Assembly (NCBI RefSeq): GCF_004343155.1 | Contig: NZ_SMDC01000005.1 | Location: 174,015-238,014 of the forward strand | Source of the DNA: Marichromatium gracile | Lineage (GTDB): Bacteria; Pseudomonadota; Gammaproteobacteria; Chromatiales; Chromatiaceae | Direction: 5' to 3' | Length of the DNA: 64,000 nucleotides | In this document: piece by piece, positions 34,597 through 43,700 of the stretch | Layout of the letters: each line of letters opens with the position of its first letter | Position numbering within the stretch: the stretch's first letter is position 1 | Notes under the pieces: generated by a model | Told to the model about the DNA's origin: nothing | Database searches by the model: none | Seen by the model: only the letters and a program-made list of their open reading frames with translations | Position numbers and translations under genes: made by a program

Positions 34597-35249
34597 TGGC
34601 CATGCGCAAGGTTCTGATCTTCGGACGCTTCGAGCGCTTCTGGCACTGGAGCCAGATGGCGCTGATCGTGATCCTGATGCTCACCGGCTTCGGTCTGCAC
34701 GGTTTCCACGACCTGTTCGACTTCGAGGTCGCGGTGACCATCCACATGTATGCCGCGAGCGCCCTGCTGATCCTCTGGATGTTCAGCGTGTTCTGGCTCT
34801 TCACCACCGAGACCTGGCGCCACTTCCTGCCGACCGGACACGGGCTCTGGCAGGTGCTGCGCTTCTACAGCTTCGGCATCTTCAGGGGGGAGCGCCACCC
34901 CTACCGCAAGGCTTTCTGGCGCAAGCACAACCCCCTGCAGGCGCTGGCCTATCTGATGCTCAAGGTGGTGCTCTTCCCGCTGATCTGGGTCACCGGGCTG
35001 CTCTATATCTTCTACTTCCTGTGGCGCGACATCCCCCACGCCACCGGCTGGCTGGAGGCCGTGGCGATGATCCACACCGGCGCGGCCTTCGCGATCCTCG
35101 CCTTCGCCTTCATCCATGTCTACATGCTCACCACCGGACATTCCTTCCGCGAGCATGTCACCCCAATGATCACCGGCTTCGACCTGGTCGAACTCACCCC
35201 CGAGGAAGAGGCCTATCTGGAGAAGGATCAGCCGGCGATGATCCGCTGA
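34596..35249 (+). CDS. Cytochrome b561-type membrane subunit for the octaheme cytochrome
   Basis: The 217-residue integral membrane protein has about four transmembrane helices and histidines placed for two b hemes (FWHWSQM in helix 1, VTIHMYA in helix 2, AMIHTGAAF and FAFIHVYML in the later helices). It resembles the cytochrome b of Ni-Fe hydrogenases, formate dehydrogenases and thiosulfate reductases. The start codon overlaps the octaheme gene stop. It probably exchanges electrons between quinol and the periplasmic octaheme protein. Its last 56 bp overlap the convergent DMT transporter gene. Confidence 0.88.
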   Translation: MAMRKVLIFGRFERFWHWSQMALIVILMLTGFGLHGFHDLFDFEVAVTIHMYAASALLILWMFSVFWLFTTETWRHFLPTGHGLWQVLRFYSFGIFRGERHPYRKAFWRKHNPLQALAYLMLKVVLFPLIWVTGLLYIFYFLWRDIPHATGWLEAVAMIHTGAAFAILAFAFIHVYMLTTGHSFREHVTPMITGFDLVELTPEEEAYLEKDQPAMIR

Positions 35250-36123
35250 CCCGATGACGGCCAGGGATGGCCACCAATAACGCACTGATGAGGATCAGCA
35301 CGACACCGCCCCACTGCGTCGGCGAGAACCGCTCGCCGAGACAGAGCACGGCACCGAGCACCGCCACCACCGGCTCGACGGTAGCCAACACCGCCGCGCG
35401 CGAGGCGTTGACCCGTCTCAGTCCACGGGTGAACAGGGCATAGGCGAGCAGGGTCCCGAGCAGGCCCATCGCCAGCAAGGCGCCCCAGATCGCCCACTCC
35501 CCCCGGTGAACAGCCACTCCTCCGAGCGCCTGCCAGGTCACGGGCAACAGGATCAGGATCAGGGCGCTGAGGATGAATCCACTGGCCATCACCGGATCCG
35601 GCCCGAGCCGTGCAATCAGGCCGCGTCCGAGCACCGGATAGAGCGCATAGCACAGGCCCGCGGCGAGCCCGAACAACACCCCGGAGAGCGCCCCCGTTCC
35701 GGTCGACAGGGTCTGGCCGAGCAACACCACCACCCCGCACAGGGCGCCGAGCGCGGCGGCGACCCCGCGTACCGTCACCGACTCGCCATCGAACAACACC
35801 GCAAAGACCAGCGCCCAGAGCGGTGCGGTATAGAGCAGCACCACCGCCACACCGACCCCGACCTTATCGATCGCCTGGAAGTAGCAGAGGTTGTAGCCGA
35901 GCACCCCGATCAGGCCATGGACCACCAACCGCGGGGACTGCGCTGCCAACACCCGCAGATCGACGCCACGCAGCAGCCAGCGCGCGCCGACGGCGAGCAG
36001 CAGTGCGGCACAGAGGATCCTCAGGATGGCGACCTGCTGACCGTCGAACCCGGCGGCATTGAGGGTCACGGCGAACAGGCCGAGGAGGCCCCAGAGCGCC
36101 GCGGCGGCAAGGATCATCGACAT
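35194..36123 (-). CDS. EamA/DMT-family transporter
   Basis: The 309-residue protein is made of ten hydrophobic segments in two EamA repeats (first repeat from ALWGLLGLFAVTL, second from GVLFGLAAGLCYALYPVLGRGL), ending with RVNASRAAVLATVEPVVAVLGAVLCLGE, the conserved end of the second repeat. Members export amino acids or other metabolites; the substrate cannot be told. The gene is convergent with, and overlaps, the cytochrome b gene. The AraC-type gene upstream is on the same strand about 95 bp away. Confidence 0.85.
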   Translation of the reverse strand: MSMILAAAALWGLLGLFAVTLNAAGFDGQQVAILRILCAALLLAVGARWLLRGVDLRVLAAQSPRLVVHGLIGVLGYNLCYFQAIDKVGVGVAVVLLYTAPLWALVFAVLFDGESVTVRGVAAALGALCGVVVLLGQTLSTGTGALSGVLFGLAAGLCYALYPVLGRGLIARLGPDPVMASGFILSALILILLPVTWQALGGVAVHRGEWAIWGALLAMGLLGTLLAYALFTRGLRRVNASRAAVLATVEPVVAVLGAVLCLGERFSPTQWGGVVLILISALLVAIPGRHRVSGSSPADPSPDRPLPRG

Positions 36124-36218
36124 CGCGAATCCTGGTCGTTGACGATAAAGCGCGACAGCCTAGTGCAGCAGCGCCTGCGGTGTCGTTCGGCAAACCGCGC
36201 AAAGGATTCGGAAATCGC

Positions 36219-36980
36219 TCACCCTGCTCCAGCCGCTGCGCGTCGGTAATCGCTCGGGGTCATCCCGAGATGCTCTTTGAACAGGCTGCAGAAGGAAGAC
36301 GGATTGCGATAGCCGAGCAGGTGGGCGATGGTCGCGACCGAGTGATCGGTCTCGCGCAGCAGCCGAGTGGCGCGTGCGAGTCGCTCGGCGATCTGAGCCT
36401 GCTTGGGAGAGCGTCCATGACGGGCCCGATACAGCCGATTGAGCTGACTGACCGAGAGTCCGACGCTGGCTGCAATCTCGGCCACATTCGGCCCATCGGC
36501 ACCCTCTCCGGCGAGCAGGCGTTCAGCACGCAGCAAGCGCGAGGGCGGCCTGATCTCGCCGTCGATGGCCTCGGCAGCAGGCTCGGCGAGCAATTCGCAC
36601 GCCGTAGTGATCGCCGCGCGCGAGCAGAGGCGCCGTCCGCCCTGTTCCAGCTCACCGGCGAGCAGGGCGAGATAACGCGAAGCCGTGGAGCCCAGGGTTC
36701 GCACCGGCGCCGCATCATCGTCCAGACAGCGTTCGATCAACAGCGGATCGGCGAGGTCGAACACCAGGAATCGATTGCGTGCGCTGCCGCTGAAATCATG
36801 CCGGGTGCCGGGCGCGAGCACCGCGACCATACCGACGGCGAGCCGGGTCTCACGGCTGGCGATGGCGAGATCCATGGTGCCCTGCAACGGGATCACCACC
36901 TGGGCATGGGGATGGTGGTGGCGTGTCTGGCAGGGGGCGTAGTGGCGCAGCTCGATCAGATAGGGTTGATCATCGCGCAT
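36219..36980 (-). CDS. AraC-family transcriptional regulator
   Basis: The 253-residue protein has an N-terminal cupin sensor (HHHPHAQVVIPLQGTMDLAI) and a C-terminal double HTH (about 155-250), with NVAEIAASVGLSVSQLNRLYRARHG and VATIAHLLGYRNPSSFCSLF followed by GMTPSDYRR. I chose the ATG at 36980; a GTG 15 bases upstream is possible and neither has a strong ribosome site. The adjacent DMT transporter on the same strand is the natural candidate target. The inducer is unknown. Confidence 0.88.
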   Translation of the reverse strand: MRDDQPYLIELRHYAPCQTRHHHPHAQVVIPLQGTMDLAIASRETRLAVGMVAVLAPGTRHDFSGSARNRFLVFDLADPLLIERCLDDDAAPVRTLGSTASRYLALLAGELEQGGRRLCSRAAITTACELLAEPAAEAIDGEIRPPSRLLRAERLLAGEGADGPNVAEIAASVGLSVSQLNRLYRARHGRSPKQAQIAERLARATRLLRETDHSVATIAHLLGYRNPSSFCSLFKEHLGMTPSDYRRAAAGAG

Positions 36981-37012
36981 GGTGTCGGGACACACCGGAG
37001 GGTCGATGAGAA

Positions 37013-37041
37013 ACGGGCACCGTGAGGATCACGATGCCCGT
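37013..37041 (-). terminator. Terminator of the rpsA-ihfB transcript
   Basis: ACGGGCA (37013-37019) pairs with TGCCCGT (37035-37041), and inside it CGTGA pairs with TCACG around a GGA loop, with one mismatch between the two stems. On the minus strand it is followed by TTTCTC. It begins ten bases past the ihfB stop. Confidence 0.8.
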
Positions 37042-37050
37042 CGAGCGGTC

Positions 37051-37416
37051 TCAGCTGGAGACTGCGACCTGCAGGGAGGGCGCGCTGGCATCGTCGTCAT
37101 CGACGACGTCGGCCTGCGCAGCCCGGTCCCGCTGAAATGCCTGGTTGACGCGATCCCGGAGTTCCTTGCCTGGCTTGAAGTGCGGGACGTGCTTGCCGGC
37201 CAGGGCCACCGATTCCCCGGTCTTCGGGTTGCGACCGATACGGGGTGGACGGTAATGGAGCGAAAAGCTTCCGAAGCCACGAATCTCGATTCGTTCACCG
37301 GAGGCGAGCGCGCTGCTCATGCGCTCGAGGATCTTTCGAACCGCCTCTTCGACATCTTTGTAGGGAAGATGATCCTGCTCGGCGGCCAGAACGTCGATCA
37401 GCTCGGATTTCGTCAT
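37051..37416 (-). CDS. ihfB: Integration host factor beta subunit, with acidic C-terminal tail
   Basis: The 121-residue protein starts [11 protein letters not shown] and contains the IHF/HU core with [19 protein letters not shown] and [30 protein letters not shown], including the intercalating proline of the beta arm. It matches E. coli IhfB closely for 92 residues. It then adds about 27 residues with the run DVVDDDDAS, absent from the 94-residue E. coli protein. It follows rpsA, the standard gammaproteobacterial order, separated by a hairpin. IHF bends DNA in recombination, replication and transcription. Confidence 0.95.
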   Translation of the reverse strand: MTKSELIDVLAAEQDHLPYKDVEEAVRKILERMSSALASGERIEIRGFGSFSLHYRPPRIGRNPKTGESVALAGKHVPHFKPGKELRDRVNQAFQRDRAAQADVVDDDDASAPSLQVAVSS

Positions 37417-37440
37417 GGTATCGACTCCTGGAAAAGCATG

Positions 37441-37466
37441 CGGGGCCCGCCAGACGACGGGCCCCG
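37441..37466 (-). terminator. GC hairpin between rpsA and ihfB
   Basis: A perfect 9-bp stem, CGGGGCCCG / CGGGCCCCG, with an eight-base loop lies in the 77-bp gap. There is no T run, so it probably acts as a processing or attenuation element that separates rpsA and ihfB expression. Confidence 0.55.
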
Positions 37467-37493
37467 GAGGGTCATGGAAGCGTCAAGCCGGCA

Positions 37494-39176
37494 TTAATTG
37501 CCGCGCTGGGCCTCTTCCATCTGCTCCTTGAGGATGTCGCCGAGGGTGGCGGTGCCACTGGAGGACTCGCGGGCATAACCCTTGATTGCCGCCTGCTCTT
37601 CTTCGACGTCCTTCGCCTTCATCGACAGCGACAGGGTGCGGTTCTTGCGATCGACACCGAGGAACTTGGCCTCGATCTCCTCGCCGGCCTTGAGCACGGT
37701 GCGCGCATCCTCGACGCGGTCACGCGAGATCTCGGAGGCGCGGAGGTAGCCCTCGACACCGTCGGCCAGCGCGATGGTCGCGCCCTTGGGGTCGACCTCG
37801 GTGATCACGCCGGTGACGATGCTGCCCTTGTCGTGCAGCGCCACGAAGCTGGAGAAGGGATCCTTGTCGAGCTGCTTGACGCCGAGCGAGATGCGCTCGC
37901 GCTCGGGGTCGACCGAGAGCACCACGGTCTCGAGCTCGTCGCCCTTCTTGTAGCGACGCAGGGCCTGCTCGCCGGACTCGTCCCAGGAGATGTCGGAGAG
38001 GTGCACCAGACCGTCGATGCCACCCTCGAGACCGATGAAGATACCGAAGTCGGTGATCGACTTGATCTTGCCGGTGACGTGGTCGCCCTTCTTGTGGGTC
38101 GCGGCGAACTCGTCCCAGGGGTTGAGCGCGCACTGCTTGATGCCGAGCGAGATGCGACGACGCTCCTCGTCGATGTCGAGCACCATGACCTCGACCTCGT
38201 CGCCGAGCGCGACGACCTTGCTCGGGTGGATGTTCTTGTTGGTCCAGTCCATCTCGGAGACGTGGACCAGACCCTCGACGCCCTCTTCGATCTCGACGAA
38301 GCAGCCGTAGTCGGCGATGTTGGTCACCTTACCGAAGACGCGGGTGCTCTCGGGGTAGCGACGCGAGATGTTGACCCACGGATCCTCGCCCATCTGCTTG
38401 AGGCCGAGGGAGACGCGCTGACGCTCACGATCGAACTTGAGCACCTTGACGCTGATCTCGTCACCGATCTCGACCACCTCGGAGGGGTGCTTGACGCGAC
38501 GCCAGGCCATGTCGGTGATGTGCAGCAGGCCGTCGATACCGCCGAGATCCAGGAACGCACCGTAATCGGTGAGGTTCTTGACGATACCCTTGATCTCCAT
38601 GCCCTCTTCGAGGTTCTTGAGCAGCGCCTCGCGCTCGGCGCTGTACTCTTCCTCGACCACCGCACGGCGCGACACCACGACGTTGTTGCGCTTGCGGTCG
38701 AGCTTGATGACCTTGAATTCCTGCTCCTTGCCTTCGAGGTAGGTGGTGTCACGCACCGGACGCACGTCGACCAGGGAGCCCGGCAGGAAGGCACGCACGG
38801 TACCGAGGTCGACGGTGAAGCCGCCCTTGACCTTGCCGTTGATCATGCCCTTGACGGTCTCGGCGGCCTCGAAGGCCTTCTCCAGGTGATCCCAGGCCGC
38901 GAAACGCTTGGCCTTCTCGCGCGACAGACGAGTGACGCCGAAACCGTCCTCGACCGCGTCCAGGGCGACCTCGACCTCGTCGCCGACGGCGACCTCGAGC
39001 TCGCCTTCGGCGCTGATGAACTGGCTGCGCGGGATCACGCCCTCGGACTTCAGCCCGGCGTTCACCATCACGTTGTCGGACGTGATTTCGATCACGGTAC
39101 CAATGACGATGGTGCCCGGCTGGAGCTGGGTGGTGTTCAGACTCTGTTCAAAAAGTTCGGCAAAGCTTTCGGTCAT
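37494..39176 (-). CDS. rpsA: 30S ribosomal protein S1
   Basis: The 560-residue protein is nearly collinear with E. coli S1 (557 aa). It opens [13 protein letters not shown] and has six S1 repeats, with blocks such as [67 protein letters not shown] and [14 protein letters not shown]1 binds mRNA on the small subunit and is essential in gammaproteobacteria. I use the ATG at 39176; a TTG three codons upstream is less likely. It follows cmk by 135 bp, as in E. coli. Confidence 0.97.
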   Translation of the reverse strand: MTESFAELFEQSLNTTQLQPGTIVIGTVIEITSDNVMVNAGLKSEGVIPRSQFISAEGELEVAVGDEVEVALDAVEDGFGVTRLSREKAKRFAAWDHLEKAFEAAETVKGMINGKVKGGFTVDLGTVRAFLPGSLVDVRPVRDTTYLEGKEQEFKVIKLDRKRNNVVVSRRAVVEEEYSAEREALLKNLEEGMEIKGIVKNLTDYGAFLDLGGIDGLLHITDMAWRRVKHPSEVVEIGDEISVKVLKFDRERQRVSLGLKQMGEDPWVNISRRYPESTRVFGKVTNIADYGCFVEIEEGVEGLVHVSEMDWTNKNIHPSKVVALGDEVEVMVLDIDEERRRISLGIKQCALNPWDEFAATHKKGDHVTGKIKSITDFGIFIGLEGGIDGLVHLSDISWDESGEQALRRYKKGDELETVVLSVDPERERISLGVKQLDKDPFSSFVALHDKGSIVTGVITEVDPKGATIALADGVEGYLRASEISRDRVEDARTVLKAGEEIEAKFLGVDRKNRTLSLSMKAKDVEEEQAAIKGYARESSSGTATLGDILKEQMEEAQRGN

Positions 39177-39311
39177 GAGATCCAATTATCCTGAAGAACG
39201 GCGCGCGTTCCACTCCGTCCGGAGCGGTGGGTGATGAATTAAACGACAAGGCCGATGCAGCGCGCACCGACCCGACCAAATATCGACCCGTCCCGAGAGA
39301 CGGGATCGACG

Positions 39312-39980
39312 TCAAGAGACCAGCTCCGGGAAGACGCGCCTTACCTCTTCCAAGACCCGATCGAGCACTTCCTGAATGGACATCGCGGTCGAATCCAGCG
39401 TCACGGCGTCCGTTGCCGGACGCAGCGGCGCGACCGCGCGGTTGCGGTCGCGCTGATCGCGCTCGCGAATATCCTTTATGAGGTCCGGGAGACTAGCATC
39501 CAACCCCTTTTCTTTCAACTGTTTATAACGCCGTTCGGCGCGCACCTCGGGGCTGGCATCGAGAAAGACTTTCAATGGAGCCTGAGGGAAGACCACGGTG
39601 CCCATGTCGCGACCATCGGCGATCAGCCCGGGCTCGCGCGCCATGCGTCGCTGCCATTCGAGCAACGCCTCACGCACCGGGGCGTGCGCGGCGGCGCGTG
39701 AGGCGGCCATGCCGGCCTGCTCGGTGCGGATCAGGTCACTGACGTCCTCGTCGGCGAGCAGCACCCGGCGCTCGACGAAGCGTAGCTCGAGCCCGGCGGC
39801 GAGCGCCGCCAGTCCCTCTGCATCCTCGAGGTCCACCCCGGCGCGCCCGGCGGCGAGCCCCAGCACCCGGTAGAGCGCCCCGCTGTCGAGACAGTGCCAG
39901 CCGAGCCGTTCGCCGAGCAGCGCGGTCAGGGTCCCCTTGCCGGTCCCCGAGGGACCATCGACGGTAATTACCGGAATCAT
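39312..39980 (-). CDS. cmk: Cytidylate kinase
   Basis: The 222-residue kinase has the P-loop GPSGTGKG at 9-16, [14 protein letters not shown], and the conserved [22 protein letters not shown] and [11 protein letters not shown] near the lid. It phosphorylates CMP and dCMP for nucleotide recycling. Its ATG overlaps the aroA stop by four bases, and rpsA follows, giving the conserved aroA-cmk-rpsA-ihfB order. Confidence 0.95.
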   Translation of the reverse strand: MIPVITVDGPSGTGKGTLTALLGERLGWHCLDSGALYRVLGLAAGRAGVDLEDAEGLAALAAGLELRFVERRVLLADEDVSDLIRTEQAGMAASRAAAHAPVREALLEWQRRMAREPGLIADGRDMGTVVFPQAPLKVFLDASPEVRAERRYKQLKEKGLDASLPDLIKDIRERDQRDRNRAVAPLRPATDAVTLDSTAMSIQEVLDRVLEEVRRVFPELVS

Positions 39981-41314
39981 GCGCGTTGTTGCTCCTCGAT
40001 CTGCAACCCGGCGCTCGCCGCCAGCCGTGGGAAGCCGGGGAAGGAGGTCTCGACGTTGGCGCAGTCGTGGATCTCCACCGGCCCGGCGGCGCGCAGTGCG
40101 GCGATGGCGAAGGACATGGCGATGCGGTGATCGCCGTGGGCCTGGATCGGTGCACGCCCGAGGTTCGAGCCGAGCGCGCCGCCACGGATGCGGATGCCGT
40201 CGGGCAGCGGCTCGGCCTCGATGCCGAGCGTGGCCAGACCATCGGCCATCACCTGGATGCGATCGCTCTCCTTGACCCGCAGCTCCTCGGCGCCGCCGAG
40301 CCGGGTCTCGCCCTCGGCACAGGCGGCGGCGATGAACAGCGCCGGGAACTCGTCGATGGCCAGGGGGACCTGGTCGCGCGGGATCTCGATCCCGTGGAGC
40401 GGCGCATGACGCACGCGGATATCGGCCACCGGCTCGCCGCCGGCCATGCGCTCGTCGCGCAGCTCGATGTCGCCGCCCATGGCGCGCAGGATGTTGATCA
40501 CGCCGATCCGGGTGGGGTTGATACCGACCCCCTCGAGCAGCAGATCCGAGCCCGGCGCGATGCTCGCGCCGACGAGGAAGAAGGCCGCCGAGGAGATATC
40601 GGCCGGCACCACCAGCTCACAGCCCCGCAGCCGTCCGCCACCGCTCAGACAGACCCGAGCGCCGTCGCGACGCAGCCGATAGCCGAAGGCGCTGAGCATG
40701 CGCTCGGTGTGATCGCGCGTTGGCGCAGGCTCGGTCACACAGGTCTCGCCCTCGGCAAAGAGCCCGGCGAGCAGCAGGCTCGACTTGATCTGGGCGCTGG
40801 CCACCGGCAGTGCGTAATCGATCCCGGCGAGTGTCTCGACCGGGGTGATGCGCAACGGCGCGGTGCCGGTCTCCGAGGTCTCGATCCGCGCGCCCATCCG
40901 CGCCAGCGGTTCGGTCACCCGACGCATCGGACGCCGCGTCAGCGAGGCGTCGCCGACCAGGGTGGTGGCGAAACGCTGACCGGCGAGCAAACCGGCGAGC
41001 AACCGCATCGAGGTCCCTGAGTTGCCCATGTCGAGCACCGCGCCCGCGGCCTCGAGCCCATGCAGACCGACCCCGCGCACCCGGACCCTGCCCGCCTCCG
41101 GGCCTTCGATCTCGACGCCCATGCGGCGAAAGGCCGCGAGCGTGGCGAGGGCATCGGCGCCCTCGAGAAAACCGCTGATCCGGGTCTCGCCCTCGGCCAG
41201 CGCCGCGAGCATGATCGAGCGATGCGAGATCGACTTGTCGCCCGGTACGCGCAACCGCCCGGTGAGCGCCCCGCCGGGGCCGACCAGATAACGGATATCC
41301 TCAAGCTCTGCCAA
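39977..41314 (-). CDS. aroA: 3-phosphoshikimate 1-carboxyvinyltransferase (EPSP synthase)
   Basis: The 445-residue protein has the shikimate-3-phosphate site [13 protein letters not shown], the PEP-site loop [18 protein letters not shown], and [12 protein letters not shown]. It catalyses the sixth step of the shikimate pathway to chorismate. The NSGTSMR loop is of the alternative (class II-like) type seen in several bacteria rather than the E. coli NAGTAMR. It overlaps cmk by ATGA and follows hisC after 115 bp. No tyrA is present between hisC and aroA here. Confidence 0.95.
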   Translation of the reverse strand: MAELEDIRYLVGPGGALTGRLRVPGDKSISHRSIMLAALAEGETRISGFLEGADALATLAAFRRMGVEIEGPEAGRVRVRGVGLHGLEAAGAVLDMGNSGTSMRLLAGLLAGQRFATTLVGDASLTRRPMRRVTEPLARMGARIETSETGTAPLRITPVETLAGIDYALPVASAQIKSSLLLAGLFAEGETCVTEPAPTRDHTERMLSAFGYRLRRDGARVCLSGGGRLRGCELVVPADISSAAFFLVGASIAPGSDLLLEGVGINPTRIGVINILRAMGGDIELRDERMAGGEPVADIRVRHAPLHGIEIPRDQVPLAIDEFPALFIAAACAEGETRLGGAEELRVKESDRIQVMADGLATLGIEAEPLPDGIRIRGGALGSNLGRAPIQAHGDHRIAMSFAIAALRAAGPVEIHDCANVETSFPGFPRLAASAGLQIEEQQRA

Positions 41315-41429
41315 GTGTCCCTCCGCGTCGTGTCGACCGGGTTTTTATGGATAAACGGTTAATTTTACGCGCTCGAGCACAACCGGGTAAACCGCCATGT
41401 CGGGTTGAACGCGTCCCGAATCACCACTC

Positions 41430-42488
41430 TCAGTCGAGCAGGCGGTCGATCTCCTCGACCAGACGACGCATCTCGGCATCGGTACCGATCGAGATGCGCA
41501 GGTGCTCATGCAGACGTGGCCGATCGAAATAACGCACCAGCACCCCGACCTCGCGCAGCTGCTCGAAGAGTGCGCGGGCCCGCCCATTCGGCACCCGCGC
41601 CAGCACGAAGTTGGTCTGCGAGGGCAGCACCGCAAAGCCGCGCCGGGTGAGTTCGGCGACCGTCCACTCGCGCGTGGCCATCACTCGCGCGATGCAGTCG
41701 CGGAAGTAGTCCTCGTCCTCCAGCGCGGCGAGCGCGCCGGCCTGCGCCAGCCGATCGAGCGGATAGGAGTTGAAGGAGTCCTTGACCCGCTCCAGACCCG
41801 CGATCAGCTCGGCCGAGCCATAGGCGAAGCCGACCCGCAGCCCGGCCAGCGAGCGCGACTTGGAGAAGGTCTGCACCACCAAGAGCTGCGGGTGCTCGGC
41901 GAGCAGCGCCACCGCGCTCGCGGCGCCGAAGTCGACATAGGCCTCGTCGATCAGCACCACCCGCTCGCGGTTGGCCGCGAGCAGGCGCTCGAGCTGTTCG
42001 AGCGGCAGCGCCCGACCGGTCGGGGCATTGGGGTTGGGGAGCACGATCGGACCGCTCTCGGCGACATAGTCGGCCGGGTCGACCTCGAAGGCGGCATTGA
42101 GCGGGACGATCCGCGAGGCGATCCCAAAAAGCTTGCAATAGACCGGATAGAAACCGTAGGTCAGATCCGGGAAGCGTAGCGGCTCGGGCTGTTTGAAGAA
42201 GGCCATGAAGGCGAGCGCCAACACGTCATCCGAACCGTTGCCGATGAAGACGTTCTCCGGCGCCAGCCCCGCACGCGCGGCGAGGGCCGCCTTGAGCGCG
42301 CCGCTGTCGGGATCGGGATAGAGTCGGAGCGCGTCGACCGCCGCGTCATCGAGCACCGCACGCACCCGCGGCGAGGGCGGATAGGGGTTCTCGTTGGTGT
42401 TGAGCTTGGTCAGCTCGACATGCCTGGGCTGCTCACCGGGGACATAGGGCTGCAGGGTGTGGACCAGGTCGCTCCAGTATTGACTCAT
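41430..42488 (-). CDS. hisC: Histidinol-phosphate aminotransferase
   Basis: The 352-residue class I PLP enzyme starts at the ATG at 42488 (MSQYWSDLV); the frame extends ten codons upstream only through a TTG. It has the substrate loop KLNTNENPYPPSP, FIGNGSDDVLALAF, LPNPNAPTGRALP, VLIDEAYVDFG and the PLP lysine in QTFSKSRSLAGLRVG. This type often also transaminates aromatic acids, in keeping with its place next to aroA. It makes histidinol phosphate in histidine synthesis. Confidence 0.93.
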   Translation of the reverse strand: MSQYWSDLVHTLQPYVPGEQPRHVELTKLNTNENPYPPSPRVRAVLDDAAVDALRLYPDPDSGALKAALAARAGLAPENVFIGNGSDDVLALAFMAFFKQPEPLRFPDLTYGFYPVYCKLFGIASRIVPLNAAFEVDPADYVAESGPIVLPNPNAPTGRALPLEQLERLLAANRERVVLIDEAYVDFGAASAVALLAEHPQLLVVQTFSKSRSLAGLRVGFAYGSAELIAGLERVKDSFNSYPLDRLAQAGALAALEDEDYFRDCIARVMATREWTVAELTRRGFAVLPSQTNFVLARVPNGRARALFEQLREVGVLVRYFDRPRLHEHLRISIGTDAEMRRLVEEIDRLLD

Positions 42489-42621
42489 GTTCGGCGGATC
42501 GCGGAATTGGATGGACAATCGCTCAGTTTATCCGCTGGGCCGGCTCACTGTCAGGCTCACCCTGTCAATCACCGACCAACGCCCATAGCCTGGGGACCAG
42601 GGACGTCACGAGGAGAGGACC

Positions 42622-43290
42622 ATGCCGAGATCGAACATCCGGCGCGCGACGCTCGCCGCCCTGGCGCTCGCGCTGATCCTGGGCAGCATCGGAGGAGTGC
42701 TGATGGCCACCGAACAACCCGCCTATACCCTGATCGAACAACACCGCGGCTTCGAGCTGCGCCGCTATCCGCCATTGCTGGTCGCCGAGGTCGAGGTCGA
42801 GGGCACCTTCGATGCCGTCGGCGGTCGCGCCTTTCGCGTGCTCGCCGACTACATCTTCGGTAACAACCAGGGGTCACGGAAGATCGCCATGACCGCACCG
42901 GTCAACCAGCAACCGCTGGGGCGCGGCGAGCGCATCGCCATGACCGCGCCGGTGACCCAGCAGCCGAGCGGTGAAGCACGCTATCGCATCAGCTTCATCA
43001 TGCCCGCACACTTCACCCGCGACACCCTGCCCCGCCCCAACGACGGGCGCGTCCACATCCGCGAGATCCCGGCGCGACTGCTCGCCGCGCACCGTTACTC
43101 CGGCGGCTGGGGCGAGGGACGCTATCGCGAGCATGAGTCGCAGCTGCTCGCCGCCGTGCAGGGCGCCGGCCTGAGCCCGGTCGGCACGCCGATCTATGCC
43201 CGCTACAACTCGCCCTTCTCGCTGCCGTTCCTGCGTCGCAACGAGGTGCTGGTCGAGGTCGAGCGCGCACCGACAGCGCTCGGGGACTGA
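42622..43290 (+). CDS. SOUL-family heme-binding protein, exported
   Basis: The 222-residue protein has an N-terminal signal/anchor (LAALALALILGSIGG) and a SOUL domain: YTLIEQHRGFELRRYPPLLVAEV, KIAMTAPVNQQ with a second IAMTAPVTQQ, and FIMPAHFT. Related proteins bind heme or tetrapyrroles weakly. It is transcribed alone, divergent from hisC, and ends at a good hairpin. The precise role is unknown; heme handling is plausible in a cytochrome-rich organism. Confidence 0.85.
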   Translation: MPRSNIRRATLAALALALILGSIGGVLMATEQPAYTLIEQHRGFELRRYPPLLVAEVEVEGTFDAVGGRAFRVLADYIFGNNQGSRKIAMTAPVNQQPLGRGERIAMTAPVTQQPSGEARYRISFIMPAHFTRDTLPRPNDGRVHIREIPARLLAAHRYSGGWGEGRYREHESQLLAAVQGAGLSPVGTPIYARYNSPFSLPFLRRNEVLVEVERAPTALGD

Positions 43291-43300
43291 GCCGATCCGA

Positions 43301-43317
43301 GGCGGCAGAGCGCCGCC
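43301..43317 (+). terminator. GC hairpin after the SOUL gene
   Basis: GGCGGC-AGAGC-GCCGCC begins 11 bases after the stop codon. No T run follows. Confidence 0.5.
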
Positions 43318-43340
43318 GGGACTGCTATCATCGCCCCCCA

Positions 43341-43367
43341 TCGGGGCCGGTCCTGCACCGGCCCCGA
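43341..43367 (+). terminator. Perfect 11-bp hairpin before yhbY
   Basis: TCGGGGCCGGT-CCTGC-ACCGGCCCCGA, followed by CCCGTTTCGC, 30 bp before yhbY. It can end SOUL-gene transcription or act in the yhbY leader. Confidence 0.6.
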
Positions 43368-43397
43368 CCCGTTTCGCACAACACAGCCAAGGCCTTC

Positions 43398-43700
43398 ATG
43401 AGCATCACCGAAAAACAGAAACGCTGGCTCAAGCAGCAAGCGCATCATCTCAAGCCCGTCGTCATCGTCGGTCAGCACGGCATCACCGATGGGGTGATCG
43501 CCGAGCTCGAGATCGCGCTCGATCATCACGAGCTGCTCAAGACCAAGATCAGCGCCGGCGATCGTGAGCTGCGCGACGCGGCCATCGCCGAGCTCATCGA
43601 GCGCACCGGGGCGATGCTGGTCAATCGCATCGGCAACATCGCCATCCTCTATCGCGCCAACCCGCGCAAGCGCGACCCGCTCGCCCTGCCCCGGATCTGA
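43398..43700 (+). CDS. yhbY: YhbY-type CRM-domain RNA-binding protein
   Basis: The 100-residue protein is a single CRM domain: LKQQAHHLKPVVIVGQHGIT (containing the GxxG-like loop), ELEIALDHHELLKTKI and NRIGNIAILYRANPRKR. YhbY associates with pre-50S ribosomal subunits. Its stop codon abuts the stop of the convergent ATP-grasp-like gene with no gap. Confidence 0.92.
   Translation: MSITEKQKRWLKQQAHHLKPVVIVGQHGITDGVIAELEIALDHHELLKTKISAGDRELRDAAIAELIERTGAMLVNRIGNIAILYRANPRKRDPLALPRI

Noticed and set aside
39287..39304. CCCGTC-CCGAGA-GACGGG hairpin after cmk as a terminator
   Set aside because: Only six base pairs and no T run; cmk and rpsA are normally co-transcribed.
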